Shown here piece by piece: positions 8,360 to 16,891 of a stretch of DNA of 64,000 nucleotides (the stretch's first letter is position 1; each line of letters begins with the position of its first letter). The notes under the pieces are model-generated. The model was given only the letters and a program-made list of their open reading frames with translations. It did not search any database and had not been told where the DNA came from. The position numbers and the translations under genes were made by a program. Source of the DNA: Frankia sp. AgB1.9 (lineage in GTDB: Bacteria > Actinomycetota > Actinomycetes > Frankiales > Frankiaceae); the NCBI RefSeq assembly GCF_016786355.1, contig NZ_JADWYX010000002.1, forward strand, positions 18,135 to 82,134. Reading direction: 5' to 3'.

Positions 8360-9103
8360 TCAGATGACCCGTCCACCGTTGATACCCAGGGACTGGCCGG
8401 TGATGTAGCCGGCCTCGTCGCTCGCCAGGAACGCGCACGCGGCGGCGATGTCCTCGGGACGCCCGATCCGGCCGACCGGGGTCTTCTCGATCTGCTGGTC
8501 GACGTCGATGAAGCCCCGCTGCACGGTGTCGCGGAGCATCGGCGTGTCGATGAAGCCGGGCGGGATCGTGTTGACCGTGACCCCGTACCGGGCGAACTCC
8601 AGCGCCAGGACCTTGCTGAGGCCCACCACGCCCGACTTCGCGGCCACGTAGCCGGCGAGACCGGGCGGCGGCCCGTAGACGCTCGACGACGAGATGTTGA
8701 TGATGCGGCCCCAGCCGTTCTCGATCATGTGGGGAAGGACCGCCTGGCAGCAGTCGAACGTTCCCGTGAGGTTGACGGCCAGCATCCGGTGCCAGGCCTC
8801 GGCGGTCGTTTCGAGGAACTTGTCCTCGACGGTCAGGCCGGCGTTGTTCACCAGGATCGTCGGCGGGCCCAGCCGGGCCAGCACCTCGTCGATCCCGGCG
8901 TCGATCCCGGCGCGATTTGTCACGTCGACGGGTACTCCGATGGCCTTCCCACCGGCCTTCTCGATCGACTCGGCCGCGGCCTTCGCCGCATCGCCGCTGA
9001 GGTCGAAGACCGCCACCAGGGCTCCGTCGGCGGCCAGCCGCTGGCTGATCGCGCCGCCGATACCTGATCCGCCCCCGGTGACGATGGCCGTCCGCGCGCT
9101 CAT
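8360..9103 (-). CDS. SDR-family oxidoreductase
   Basis: A 247-residue classical short-chain dehydrogenase. Visible motifs are TGGGSGIGG near residue 9, NNAG near 88, Ser in NISSSS, YVAAK (catalytic Tyr and Lys), and a C-terminal INGGRVI. The Asp at the end of strand two (VFDLSG) suggests NAD rather than NADP. Its ATG overlaps the TGA of the TauD-type gene by four bases, so the two are co-translated. It most likely oxidises or reduces a hydroxyl/keto group produced by the neighbouring oxygenases; the real substrate is unknown. Confidence 0.85.
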   Translation of the reverse strand: MSARTAIVTGGGSGIGGAISQRLAADGALVAVFDLSGDAAKAAAESIEKAGGKAIGVPVDVTNRAGIDAGIDEVLARLGPPTILVNNAGLTVEDKFLETTAEAWHRMLAVNLTGTFDCCQAVLPHMIENGWGRIINISSSSVYGPPPGLAGYVAAKSGVVGLSKVLALEFARYGVTVNTIPPGFIDTPMLRDTVQRGFIDVDQQIEKTPVGRIGRPEDIAAACAFLASDEAGYITGQSLGINGGRVI

Positions 9104-9927
9104 CTGATCGCTTCCTCTCCCGCGAGGGTCGTGCGGTGCATGCGACGGGGCTGTGTCCGGTCGAAGGGACAGGCCCGGTGGACGAGGCCCAGGTTGTCCC
9201 AGACCACCAGGTCACCGACCGACCAGGAATGCCGCAGCACCCGTTCCGGCGCCGTGCTGCGCCGTTCGAGGTCGGCCAGCAGCGCCCGGCTCTCCCCGAC
9301 GTCCATCCCGATGACACGCGCCGCGCTCGCGCCGAACACCAGCGAGCGCCGTCCCGACTCGTGCTCCCAGACCAGCGGGTGCTCGCGGTCCTCCCACGAG
9401 GCCCAGTCCTCCAGCTGTTCGGGCGTCGGATCCTGGTAGGTCCGCCGCTGGATCGACTCGAAGGTGTGCAGAATCCGCAACCCGGCGAACCGGTCCTTCT
9501 CCGCCTCGGAAAGGGCGTCGTAGGCCACGTACGTGCTGGCGAACTCGGTCTCGCCACCCTCGTCCGTGATCACCCGGGCGCTCATCAGCGCGGCCTTCGC
9601 CGGGATGTCGTCCATCGAGCCGTCGAAGTGCCAGTGGTCGTTGCTGGGGAAGTACTGCGCGTTCGGGTTGGCCGGGTCAAAGCTGATCTCCATGACCTCC
9701 GGGCTCCGATAGCCGGGAATCTGGGCAAGCCTGCCCAGCTTCCGGCCGAAGGCGATCTGCACCTCGTCGTCGATGTTCAGCTCGCGGAACAGCAGCACGC
9801 CGTTCTCCTCGAGCGCCTGCAGACACGCGGCCGGCAGGTCGTCGTCGTGCAGCAGCCGGTCGACGTCGACGCCCACCACCTCCGCCCCGACGAACTCGCT
9901 CAGCTTCCTGGTCGCGATCACGGCCAT
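9100..9927 (-). CDS. TauD/TfdA-family Fe(II)/2-oxoglutarate dioxygenase
   Basis: A 275-residue dioxygenase. The iron-binding His-x-Asp is in HWHFDGS near residue 105, the third ligand His is in LGLVHRA near 250, and the Arg that holds 2-oxoglutarate follows in RRMHRTT. Family members hydroxylate or cleave sulfonates, aryloxyalkanoates and other acids with release of CO2 and succinate. The start lies just after the ThDP-enzyme stop. The gene sits between a ThDP decarboxylase-like enzyme and an SDR, consistent with breakdown of an oxygenated acid. TauD itself is not implied, because no sulfonate transport genes are nearby. Confidence 0.85.
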   Translation of the reverse strand: MAVIATRKLSEFVGAEVVGVDVDRLLHDDDLPAACLQALEENGVLLFRELNIDDEVQIAFGRKLGRLAQIPGYRSPEVMEISFDPANPNAQYFPSNDHWHFDGSMDDIPAKAALMSARVITDEGGETEFASTYVAYDALSEAEKDRFAGLRILHTFESIQRRTYQDPTPEQLEDWASWEDREHPLVWEHESGRRSLVFGASAARVIGMDVGESRALLADLERRSTAPERVLRHSWSVGDLVVWDNLGLVHRACPFDRTQPRRMHRTTLAGEEAIR

Positions 9928-9929
9928 GG

Positions 9930-11636
9930 TCAGTGCATTCCCTCCGCGTACCAGGTCCGGAACTCGCTGTAGTTCGGCATCTCCTCGGAGTTCGCCTTCG
10001 GATCGACCACCACGTGAATCACGCCAGGCCGGCCGCTGCTGAAGGCGCGCTTGATGGCGGGCGCGATGTCCTCTTCCCGATCGACGTACTCGCCGTAGCA
10101 GCCGAAGCCCTCGGCGACCTTGTCGAGGCGGACGTCCTTGCTCCAGTGGGTGCCCGTCTCCAGCGAGCCCTGGCCGAAGGTGCGCTTGTAGACACCGACT
10201 TCCAGGCCCCAGGCGTAGTCGACGCTCACCACGCAGACGAGTGGCAGGTTCAGCCGGGCGGCGGTCTCCAGCTCGGCGATGTGGAACTGGAACGACGAGT
10301 CCCCGGTGATCAGCATCGTGGGGCGTTTCCCACCGTCCGCCACGGAGGCTCCGACGGCATAGGGAAGGCCGGTGCCCAGGTGGCCGAAGTTCTGGTTCCA
10401 GATCACGTCGTGCGGCTTCGCCTGTGAATAGGTCCAGCCGAAGATGGTGATGGCGCCGCCGTCGCGGACCATGATGCCGTCGGCCGGGAACGCCTTGGTC
10501 GCCTCGACCACCAGACGGGCCGGATGCACCGGGGACAGGCCGGCGGGAGCGGTCTCGGCCAGCTCCGCGAGCCGGGCCGCGTCCTGCCGGATCCAGCCGT
10601 CGAGCTCCGGCGACGCGATCCGCGGCGAGTCCTTGAGCGCCTCGACCAGCTGCGGGACGACCGCGCGCAGGTCACCGACCAGCGGCACGTCGATCGGACG
10701 ATTCACGCCGATCGCGGCTGGGTCCTGCTCGATGAGAATCCACGGGCGTTCCGCGTTCTTCGCGGCCCAGTGCTGGCCTCGCCCGTAGTGGACCGGCTCC
10801 CCGATCTCGGTGCCGATCGCCAGGCACAGGTCGGAGCTCACCACCGCCTCGACGGCCGCCGGCGAGAAGCCGTACGGGAATGTACGGTCCTCCAGTCCCC
10901 TGATGTACGAGGTGCCGCCCGAGGTCTGGATGACGGGGCAGGCCATCAGGTCGGCGAGCGCCTTCACCGATTCCGCGGCCCGAGCGGTGTGGACGCCGTG
11001 CCCGACGAGGAGAATCGGCTGCGTGGCCGCGCCGATGAGCCGCACGGCCTCGGCTATCCGGTCCGCGCCGGCCGTCTGGCCGACCAGGCGATAGGCCGAC
11101 GGCGGCAGGGCCCGCGGTACGTCGAGGTCCTCCAGGATCACGTTGGACGGGTACTCGATGTAGACCGGGCCGGGTGTTCCGGTCAGTGCCTTGCGCAGGC
11201 CCTCACGGATGACCTCGTCGGTCTGGTCCGCGTACTCGATGCTCGCGCAGTACTTCACCGAGGGCTCGAACAGCTCGGACTGCTTGACGAACTGGATCCG
11301 GCCCCGGCGGACCCGCTGCTCGGTGATACGCGCACGCTGGCCGCCGAGGAAGATGACCGGCGAATGCTCGACCTGGGCGCACATCATGGCACCGGCCAGG
11401 TTGGCGACACCCGGGCCCAACGTGCCGATGCAGACCGCGGCCTTCCCGGTCATCCGCGAGACGGCCTCCGCCATGAAGCCGGCGGCCTCCTCGTGATGCG
11501 GTGCCACGACGTTCCAGCCGCGTTGCTCGGCGCACTGGAACATGTGCACGAAGTTCGGATCCGGGATGCCGAAGATCGTGTTGATGCCCTCTGCCTCGAA
11601 AAGCTGCAGGATGCGCTCGAAGACTTTTACCGACAT
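9930..11636 (-). CDS. Thiamine diphosphate-dependent enzyme (acetolactate synthase/oxalyl-CoA decarboxylase-like)
   Basis: A 568-residue enzyme with the three domains of the decarboxylase group. The N-terminal Pyr domain has the cofactor-activating Glu50 in HHEEAAGF, a central domain follows, and the C-terminal PP domain begins at about 375. The metal/diphosphate motif departs from the textbook GDG...NN: it reads GDSSFQFH at 445 and SVDYAWG at 471, so an Asp stands where Asn is usual. Family reactions are decarboxylation or carboligation of 2-oxo acids or acyl-CoAs; the exact reaction is unknown. It is co-directional with the downstream TauD-type gene and follows the Baeyer-Villiger gene in the same block. 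Confidence 0.8.
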   Translation of the reverse strand: MSVKVFERILQLFEAEGINTIFGIPDPNFVHMFQCAEQRGWNVVAPHHEEAAGFMAEAVSRMTGKAAVCIGTLGPGVANLAGAMMCAQVEHSPVIFLGGQRARITEQRVRRGRIQFVKQSELFEPSVKYCASIEYADQTDEVIREGLRKALTGTPGPVYIEYPSNVILEDLDVPRALPPSAYRLVGQTAGADRIAEAVRLIGAATQPILLVGHGVHTARAAESVKALADLMACPVIQTSGGTSYIRGLEDRTFPYGFSPAAVEAVVSSDLCLAIGTEIGEPVHYGRGQHWAAKNAERPWILIEQDPAAIGVNRPIDVPLVGDLRAVVPQLVEALKDSPRIASPELDGWIRQDAARLAELAETAPAGLSPVHPARLVVEATKAFPADGIMVRDGGAITIFGWTYSQAKPHDVIWNQNFGHLGTGLPYAVGASVADGGKRPTMLITGDSSFQFHIAELETAARLNLPLVCVVSVDYAWGLEVGVYKRTFGQGSLETGTHWSKDVRLDKVAEGFGCYGEYVDREEDIAPAIKRAFSSGRPGVIHVVVDPKANSEEMPNYSEFRTWYAEGMH

Positions 11637-11669
11637 GCTCGCCCTCTCGTCCGAGTTCCGGCGGTCATC

Positions 11670-11720
11670 GCAGTTCCCGTGTCACCGCAGTTCCCGTGTC
11701 ACTGCAGTTCCCGCGTCACC
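11670..11720. repeat. Three tandem copies of a 17-base unit spanning a stop codon
   Basis: The unit GCAGTTCCCGTGTCACC occurs at 11670-11686, 11687-11703 (one change) and 11704-11720 (one change). The last copy contains the stop codon of the Baeyer-Villiger gene at 11716-11718, and the array fills most of the gap to the next gene of the block. Seventeen is not a multiple of three, so copy-number change would alter the spacer but not the protein. Confidence 0.8.
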
Positions 11721-13566
11721 GCGACGGGCGCGGGGCGCGACGCGGGTCCAGGACGAGGCCCTCCAGCTCGCCGTCGGCGCGCCAGGTCCGCAGCACGTCC
11801 TCCATGGCGTAGAAACCCGGCCAGTAGGGGTCGCCGAGAACCGACCGGATCTGCTGCTCGCCCTCGTTGTTGTAGTAACCGGGCGTGCATTCTCTGGCGA
11901 AGTTGGTGTTGTCGATCTCGGTAGCCCGGATCGTCGCGACCCACTGGTCCTGGGCCTCTTCGGTGGGCTCCACGGTCGAGGCGCCACGCGCCAGGGTCTC
12001 GGCGATGATGTAGGCGATGTGCGTCGCCTGCTGCTCGAACATCGCCGGCACGGCCGCGGTGATACCGCCCTGGATGTAGCCGGTGAAGAACTGGTTCGGG
12101 AAGCCGTGGCTCATGGTTCCGTGCAGGGTGCGGTAGCCCTTGGCCCAGTGGTCGTAGAGCGACAGGCCGTCGCGGCCGACGAACGGCTGGATACCGAGGC
12201 GGCGGTCGAGGTCAGTCGTGATCTCGAAGCCGCTGGCGAACACGATGCAGTCGACCTCGTGCTCGACACCCTGGGCGATGATGCCCTTCGCCGTGATGCG
12301 CTCGACGCCCCTGGTGTCCGCGACGTCGATGAGGGTGACGTTCGGCCGGTTGAAGGTCGGCAGGTACTCGTCGTTGAAGCACGGCCGCTTGCACAGGAAG
12401 CGGTAGTTCGGCTTCAGCACCTCGGCGGTCTTCTCGTCCTCGACCACGGAGGAGATGCGCTGGCGCAGCCGTTCCATCACCTGGTAGTCGACGAGCTCGC
12501 GCAGCTCCATGAACTTCGCCAGATCGGCCATCGCGGCCCAGCCGCCGGTGGCGTCCAGCTGGGCCTGCAGGTTTCGGCTGATCTCGGTCCAGCCGTCGCA
12601 GATCAGGTCCGGCTGGCCGGGAGCGAAGGCCTCGTAGGCCGCGGTGTGGAAGTTGTGCCGCCGCTCCTCCTGCCAGCCCGGCTGAAGAGTCTTCGCCCAT
12701 TCCGGGTCGGTCGGGATGTCGCCCCGCTCGTCGATGGACGAGGCCGTGCGCTGGAAGACGTAGAGGTGCTCGGCGGAACGGGCGAGGTGTGGGATCACCT
12801 GGACGCCGCTCGCGCCGGTGCCGATCACGGCGACCCGCTTTCCGGCGAGCTTGTCCAGACCGCCATGCAGGTCGCCGCCGGTGTACTCGTAGTCCCAGCG
12901 GGCCGTGTGGATCGTGTGGCCCTGGAAATCCGTGATGCCGGGGATGCCGGGGAGCTTCGGGCGGTTGAACGGCCCCTGGCACATGACGACGAACCGGGCC
13001 CGGAGGTTGTCGCCCCGGTTGGTGCCGATCCGCCAGCGCCTGATCGAGTTGTCCCACTCCAGCGAACGGACCAGCGTGCTGAAGATCGCGTTGTCGTACA
13101 GGCCGTAGTGCTTGCCGATGCGCTGGGCGTGCTCGAAGCACTCGTCGCCGCGGGCGTACTTCTCCTTCGGCAGGTAGCCGGTCTCCTCCAGCAACGGCAG
13201 GTAGCAGTAGCTGTCCGTGTCGCACTGGATGCCGGGGTAGCGGTTCCAGTACCAGGCACCGCCGAAGTCACCGGCCAGCTCGATGACGCGGAAGTTCTCG
13301 ACGCCCGCTTCCTTGACCCGGGCCGCGGCGACGAGCCCCGCCCACCCGCCGCCGAGGATCGCCACGTCGATCTCCTCGGAGATCGGGTCCCGCGGCACGA
13401 ACGGGGTGTACGGATCGGCCTCGTAGAAATCCTCGAACTCGCCCTCGGCGACGAGGTACTGCTTCTGCCCCTCGGGGCGTAACCGCTTGTCCCGCTCCAA
13501 CAGGTACTTCGCTCTGAGAGCCTGGTGGTCGACCTCGGGAGTATCCGTCGGTCCGCACTCCTGCAT
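11716..13566 (-). CDS. Baeyer-Villiger-type flavin monooxygenase
   Basis: A 616-residue FAD/NADPH monooxygenase. The first Rossmann motif GGGWAG is at 72-77. The type I Baeyer-Villiger fingerprint FQGHTIHTARWD is at 214-225, and a second nucleotide motif, GTGASG, lies near 250. Such enzymes insert oxygen next to a ketone, giving an ester or lactone. It has a long N-terminal extension of about 65 residues before the Rossmann fold, as in phenylacetone- and steroid-type members. ATG at 13566 has GAGGA upstream. It heads the minus-strand block and is divergent from the plus-strand catabolic block, so it may catalyse ring or side-chain opening at the start of the pathway. Confidence 0.9.
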   Translation of the reverse strand: MQECGPTDTPEVDHQALRAKYLLERDKRLRPEGQKQYLVAEGEFEDFYEADPYTPFVPRDPISEEIDVAILGGGWAGLVAAARVKEAGVENFRVIELAGDFGGAWYWNRYPGIQCDTDSYCYLPLLEETGYLPKEKYARGDECFEHAQRIGKHYGLYDNAIFSTLVRSLEWDNSIRRWRIGTNRGDNLRARFVVMCQGPFNRPKLPGIPGITDFQGHTIHTARWDYEYTGGDLHGGLDKLAGKRVAVIGTGASGVQVIPHLARSAEHLYVFQRTASSIDERGDIPTDPEWAKTLQPGWQEERRHNFHTAAYEAFAPGQPDLICDGWTEISRNLQAQLDATGGWAAMADLAKFMELRELVDYQVMERLRQRISSVVEDEKTAEVLKPNYRFLCKRPCFNDEYLPTFNRPNVTLIDVADTRGVERITAKGIIAQGVEHEVDCIVFASGFEITTDLDRRLGIQPFVGRDGLSLYDHWAKGYRTLHGTMSHGFPNQFFTGYIQGGITAAVPAMFEQQATHIAYIIAETLARGASTVEPTEEAQDQWVATIRATEIDNTNFARECTPGYYNNEGEQQIRSVLGDPYWPGFYAMEDVLRTWRADGELEGLVLDPRRAPRPSR

Positions 13567-14079
13567 GGGGCATCCTCGATTCGGGATTGTCGCCGAGGTC
13601 GTCGGTCGTCAGCACGCTGTCCATCCCCCGGGGCGGTTACGCGGCGCCTTCGCGGTTATCACTGAAGCGTGCCCACGGGGAGTTCACGCGTGCGGCAGGT
13701 CGCGCTGCTTTCGGGAGCGGCGCCGCCGCGGGCGTTGGCCGGCATCAACGATGGAAAGCGTCCATCGCGTACGACGATCCCCGGGACCTCGTCCTGGGTG
13801 GCGGGTCGGTGTCGCCGTGGCGGTCGGCCGCCAGCCGGCCAGGCCTCGCCGCACCAGGCCCGGCCATGTGTATGCAATCTAGGCCATCCGCACGGCACTC
13901 GCAAGGCCCTTGCGGGGCGTCGGGCCGATGTTGTATGCAATAACGGTCCAGTCGACAGCCGCCGCGACCCGACCAGCCACCGCGCGAGAGTCCTCGGCCG
14001 CCGTGGCCGCCGTCGGGCTCACCGGCGGTCCAGCGTGCCCGAGAAGACGGCCCTGACGTGCGCCCGAACGGAGCTAGTG
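13567..14079. promoter_or_regulatory. 513-base divergent control region with two GntR-like half sites
   Basis: No convincing gene is present. The word GTATGCAAT occurs at 13870-13878 and again at 13933-13941. The second copy lies inside TTGTATGCAA, a dyad resembling the usual GntR-type operator core TTGTATACAA. The starts of the two copies are 63 bases apart, about six turns of DNA. A related word (ATTGCACACAT on the plus strand, 7661-7671) lies upstream of the GntR gene. I infer that the GntR protein at 6933 could control both divergent blocks from here. Confidence 0.45.
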
Positions 14080-14835
14080 ATGACAGATGCCCTGGGCTGG
14101 CGGCTGAAACTGGGGGTGGTCACCCCTTCGGTGAACACCGTCGTACAGCCCGAGTACGACGACATGCGCCCGCGCGGGGTGACCAATCACGTCGCACGCA
14201 TTCATATCCGCGACTGGGTCGTCAACAACGCCGACGACTTCGACGGCCTGGTGCGGGACATTGACAACGGTGTCGATGATGCCGTCGAACGTGTGCTGAC
14301 CTGCGAGCCCGCGTGCGTGGTGCTCGGGGTTTCCATTGAGGCGGTCTTCGACGACCCGAAGGCCGGTGAGGCGATCCGGGAGCGGCTGCGGGTGAAGTTC
14401 GGCGACGAGCTGCGGCTCATTCACGCCGGAGACGCGATCCCGGCGGCGCTACGGGCCGTCGGCGTGGACGAGGGACCGATCGGGCTGCTGACTCCCTACC
14501 AGCCGTCGTCCGAGCCCCATCTGCGTTCCTTCGTGGAGCACTGCGGCTACGAGCTGCAGACCGCGGTCCATTTACGCTGCCCGACCGCCGTCCAGATCGC
14601 GCACACCCCTCGGGAGACCCTGCAGCGCGAGCTGAAGGCGATCGCGGCGCAGCGGCCGCGGGCCATCGTCCAGTTCGGCGCGAACCTGGCCATGGGCCGG
14701 ATCGCCGCCGAGGCCGAGCAGTGGCTGGGCCTGCCGGTGATCGCGGTCAACACGGCCACCTACTGGCACGCCCTGCGCAGCAACGGGATAGCTGACCAGG
14801 CAGAGGGCTTCGGCCAGCTGCTGGCCCGGTGCTGA
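14080..14835 (+). CDS. Asp/Glu racemase-superfamily protein (maleate isomerase/arylmalonate decarboxylase-like)
   Basis: A 251-residue protein of the family containing maleate cis-trans isomerase and arylmalonate decarboxylase. The opening GVVTPSVNTVVQPEY and the overall length fit. Those enzymes use one or two active-site cysteines. Here the first expected position reads VVLGVSIEA and the second reads QFGANLAMG, so neither carries Cys, although cysteines occur elsewhere. The protein may therefore isomerise by another route, or bind rather than turn over an acid. ATG at 14080 has GGAG six bases before. It leads the plus-strand operon and is three bases from the flavoprotein gene. Confidence 0.7.
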   Translation: MTDALGWRLKLGVVTPSVNTVVQPEYDDMRPRGVTNHVARIHIRDWVVNNADDFDGLVRDIDNGVDDAVERVLTCEPACVVLGVSIEAVFDDPKAGEAIRERLRVKFGDELRLIHAGDAIPAALRAVGVDEGPIGLLTPYQPSSEPHLRSFVEHCGYELQTAVHLRCPTAVQIAHTPRETLQRELKAIAAQRPRAIVQFGANLAMGRIAAEAEQWLGLPVIAVNTATYWHALRSNGIADQAEGFGQLLARC

Positions 14836-14838
14836 CTC

Positions 14839-16836
14839 ATGCCCCACGACTACCCCACACTCTTCTCCCCGTTGGCTCTGGGACCGCGCACCGCGCGCAA
14901 TCGCGTCTGGCTCGTCGCGCACGCCACGGAGTTCTCCACCGACGGCACCTTCGCCGACGCGAGCGCGGACTACTACGCCGAGCGGGCCCGCGGCGGCGCT
15001 GCCGTGATCACGATGGAAGCCATGGCGGTGCACCCGTCCACCCAGCCGCGCCGCGGCGTGATCCTGGCCTACGACCCGGCCGTGGTGGACAGCTACCGCA
15101 AGGTCGCCGCCGCTGTCCACCCCCACGGCACGCTGCTGCTGGCGCAGCTGTGGCACCGCGGCCGGCAGACCGACGGCATCATCAGCCGCCGTCCCACCTG
15201 GGCGCCGAGCCCGGTGCCCGACACGGTGTACCGCGAGATACCCCATGAGATGACCGGCCCGGAGATCGACGAGCTGGTCGAGCACTATGTGCTGGCCGCC
15301 CGCCACGCGATGGACGGCGGTGTCGACGGCATCGAGATCCACGGCCTGGCGCACGGCTACCTGCTCGGCCAGTTCCTCTCGCCGGCCACCAACCACCGCA
15401 CCGACGCGTACGGCGGTTCGTTCGAGAACCGATTACGCATCGTCCGCCGCATCGTCGAGGACGTCCGCCAGGCCGTGCCGGCCGACCGGGTGCTGGGCAT
15501 CAGGCTCAACAGCAACGACGGGGACGGGCCTCACGGTCTCGGCAACGCCGACTGGGTGCGGATAGCGCGGGAGGTCGACGGCTGGGGCGTCCTGGACTAC
15601 ATCTCCACCACCCAGGGCACCTACCTCGACCGGATGCAGATCTACGCGACCTCCGCGGCCCGGCCGGCCGGCTACGAGGTCGCCGACACGGCGAACCTCA
15701 CCCGCGCGGTCTCGATACCGGTCGTGGCGGTCGGCCGGATCACCACCCCGGAGATGGCCGAGGACATTCTCACCGCTGGCAAGGCGCAGTTCGTCGGCAT
15801 GGCCCGCCAGCTGATGGCCGACCCGCTGTGGCCGAGCAAGGCCGAGCAGGGCCGCCCTGACGACATTCGGCCTTGTATTGGGGCGAACTGGTGTGTCGCC
15901 TCCTTCGCCCGGGGCCCGCTGTCCTGCCTGCACAACCCGCGGGTCGGCCGGGAGCGGCAGTTCCACGAGGACGACGCGCGGCCGCGCCGCCGGCGCCGGG
16001 TCGCCGTCGTCGGCGGCGGGCCGGCCGGCCTGCGCGCGGCGCTGACCGCCGCCGAGCTCGGCCACCAGGTCACCCTCTTCGAGCAGGACGAGGCGCTCGG
16101 CGGCCAGGTCAACCTCATCGCCCGAGCGGCGTCCTACCGCGAGTGGTCCGGCGTCACCGACTGGCTGGCCGGCCAGCTGGCCCAGGCCGACGTCAAGATC
16201 CAGCTCGGCCACCGGGCCACGGCGGACGACCTGGTCGGCCAGTACGAGGCCGTCGTGGTCGCCACCGGGTCCACGCCGCTACGCCACGGCTGGACCGCCC
16301 GACATCCCGAACGATGGGGCCCCAAGGCCGCGCGGTTGGCGGGTTCGGACCAGTGGAACGTCTACACCCCGGTAAAGATACTCACCGAGCGCGCGAACCC
16401 GCCCCATCGCATTCTGGTCGTCGACGACACCGGGGACCGGCAGGCGTTCGTCGTCGCCGAGCATCTCGTCACGAACCGCCACCCGGTCCACGTCGTCTCG
16501 CAGTATCCGCAGCTCGGGCACGCCTTCGCGGACGGCCACGATCTTCCGTTCGCGTTCGGCCAGCTTCGCCGCTCTGGCGTCACCTTCACGCCCAACGTCG
16601 AGGTCAGCGGGATCGACGCGGACACCGTCACGCTCACCGACGTGTTCACCGGTGAGGCGTCCGAACTCACCGATATCGACGGCGTCGTGCTGATTCTCGG
16701 TAACGCCGCCGACGACGGCCTCGCCCGGCAGCTGGACGGTTCCGGCCTGGACGTCCACCTGATTGGCGACGCGCAGGCGCCACGCCGTGTTTTCAACGCG
16801 ATCTGGGAGGCCGAGGCCGCGGCCCGCAGGCTCTGA
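14839..16836 (+). CDS. FMN/FAD oxidoreductase, 2,4-dienoyl-CoA reductase/trimethylamine dehydrogenase type
   Basis: A 665-residue fusion of an old-yellow-enzyme barrel (residues 1 to about 370) with a C-terminal FAD/NAD(P) half that starts with VVGGGPAGLRAA at about 393. The linker between them normally binds a [4Fe-4S] cluster with four cysteines. Here the stretch is Cys346-Ile-Gly-Ala-Asn-Trp-Cys352, then Cys363, so the second ligand is Ala349. The barrel keeps the AHGYLLGQFLSP and YGGSFENR motifs. Likely chemistry is reduction of an enoyl bond or oxidation of an amine; the context of CoA-transferase and lyase genes favours the former. Cluster binding is doubtful or may be [3Fe-4S]. Confidence 0.82.
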   Translation: MPHDYPTLFSPLALGPRTARNRVWLVAHATEFSTDGTFADASADYYAERARGGAAVITMEAMAVHPSTQPRRGVILAYDPAVVDSYRKVAAAVHPHGTLLLAQLWHRGRQTDGIISRRPTWAPSPVPDTVYREIPHEMTGPEIDELVEHYVLAARHAMDGGVDGIEIHGLAHGYLLGQFLSPATNHRTDAYGGSFENRLRIVRRIVEDVRQAVPADRVLGIRLNSNDGDGPHGLGNADWVRIAREVDGWGVLDYISTTQGTYLDRMQIYATSAARPAGYEVADTANLTRAVSIPVVAVGRITTPEMAEDILTAGKAQFVGMARQLMADPLWPSKAEQGRPDDIRPCIGANWCVASFARGPLSCLHNPRVGRERQFHEDDARPRRRRRVAVVGGGPAGLRAALTAAELGHQVTLFEQDEALGGQVNLIARAASYREWSGVTDWLAGQLAQADVKIQLGHRATADDLVGQYEAVVVATGSTPLRHGWTARHPERWGPKAARLAGSDQWNVYTPVKILTERANPPHRILVVDDTGDRQAFVVAEHLVTNRHPVHVVSQYPQLGHAFADGHDLPFAFGQLRRSGVTFTPNVEVSGIDADTVTLTDVFTGEASELTDIDGVVLILGNAADDGLARQLDGSGLDVHLIGDAQAPRRVFNAIWEAEAAARRL

Positions 16837-16891
16837 GCGTGACCACGGACCGACCACCACTCATCGGCCACCCCGACGCACGAGGAGACGG

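Noticed and set aside
11542..13482. 646-codon plus-strand frame over the Baeyer-Villiger gene
   Set aside because: It is a mirror of the codon bias of the real gene; the minus-strand frame has the FAD and Baeyer-Villiger motifs.
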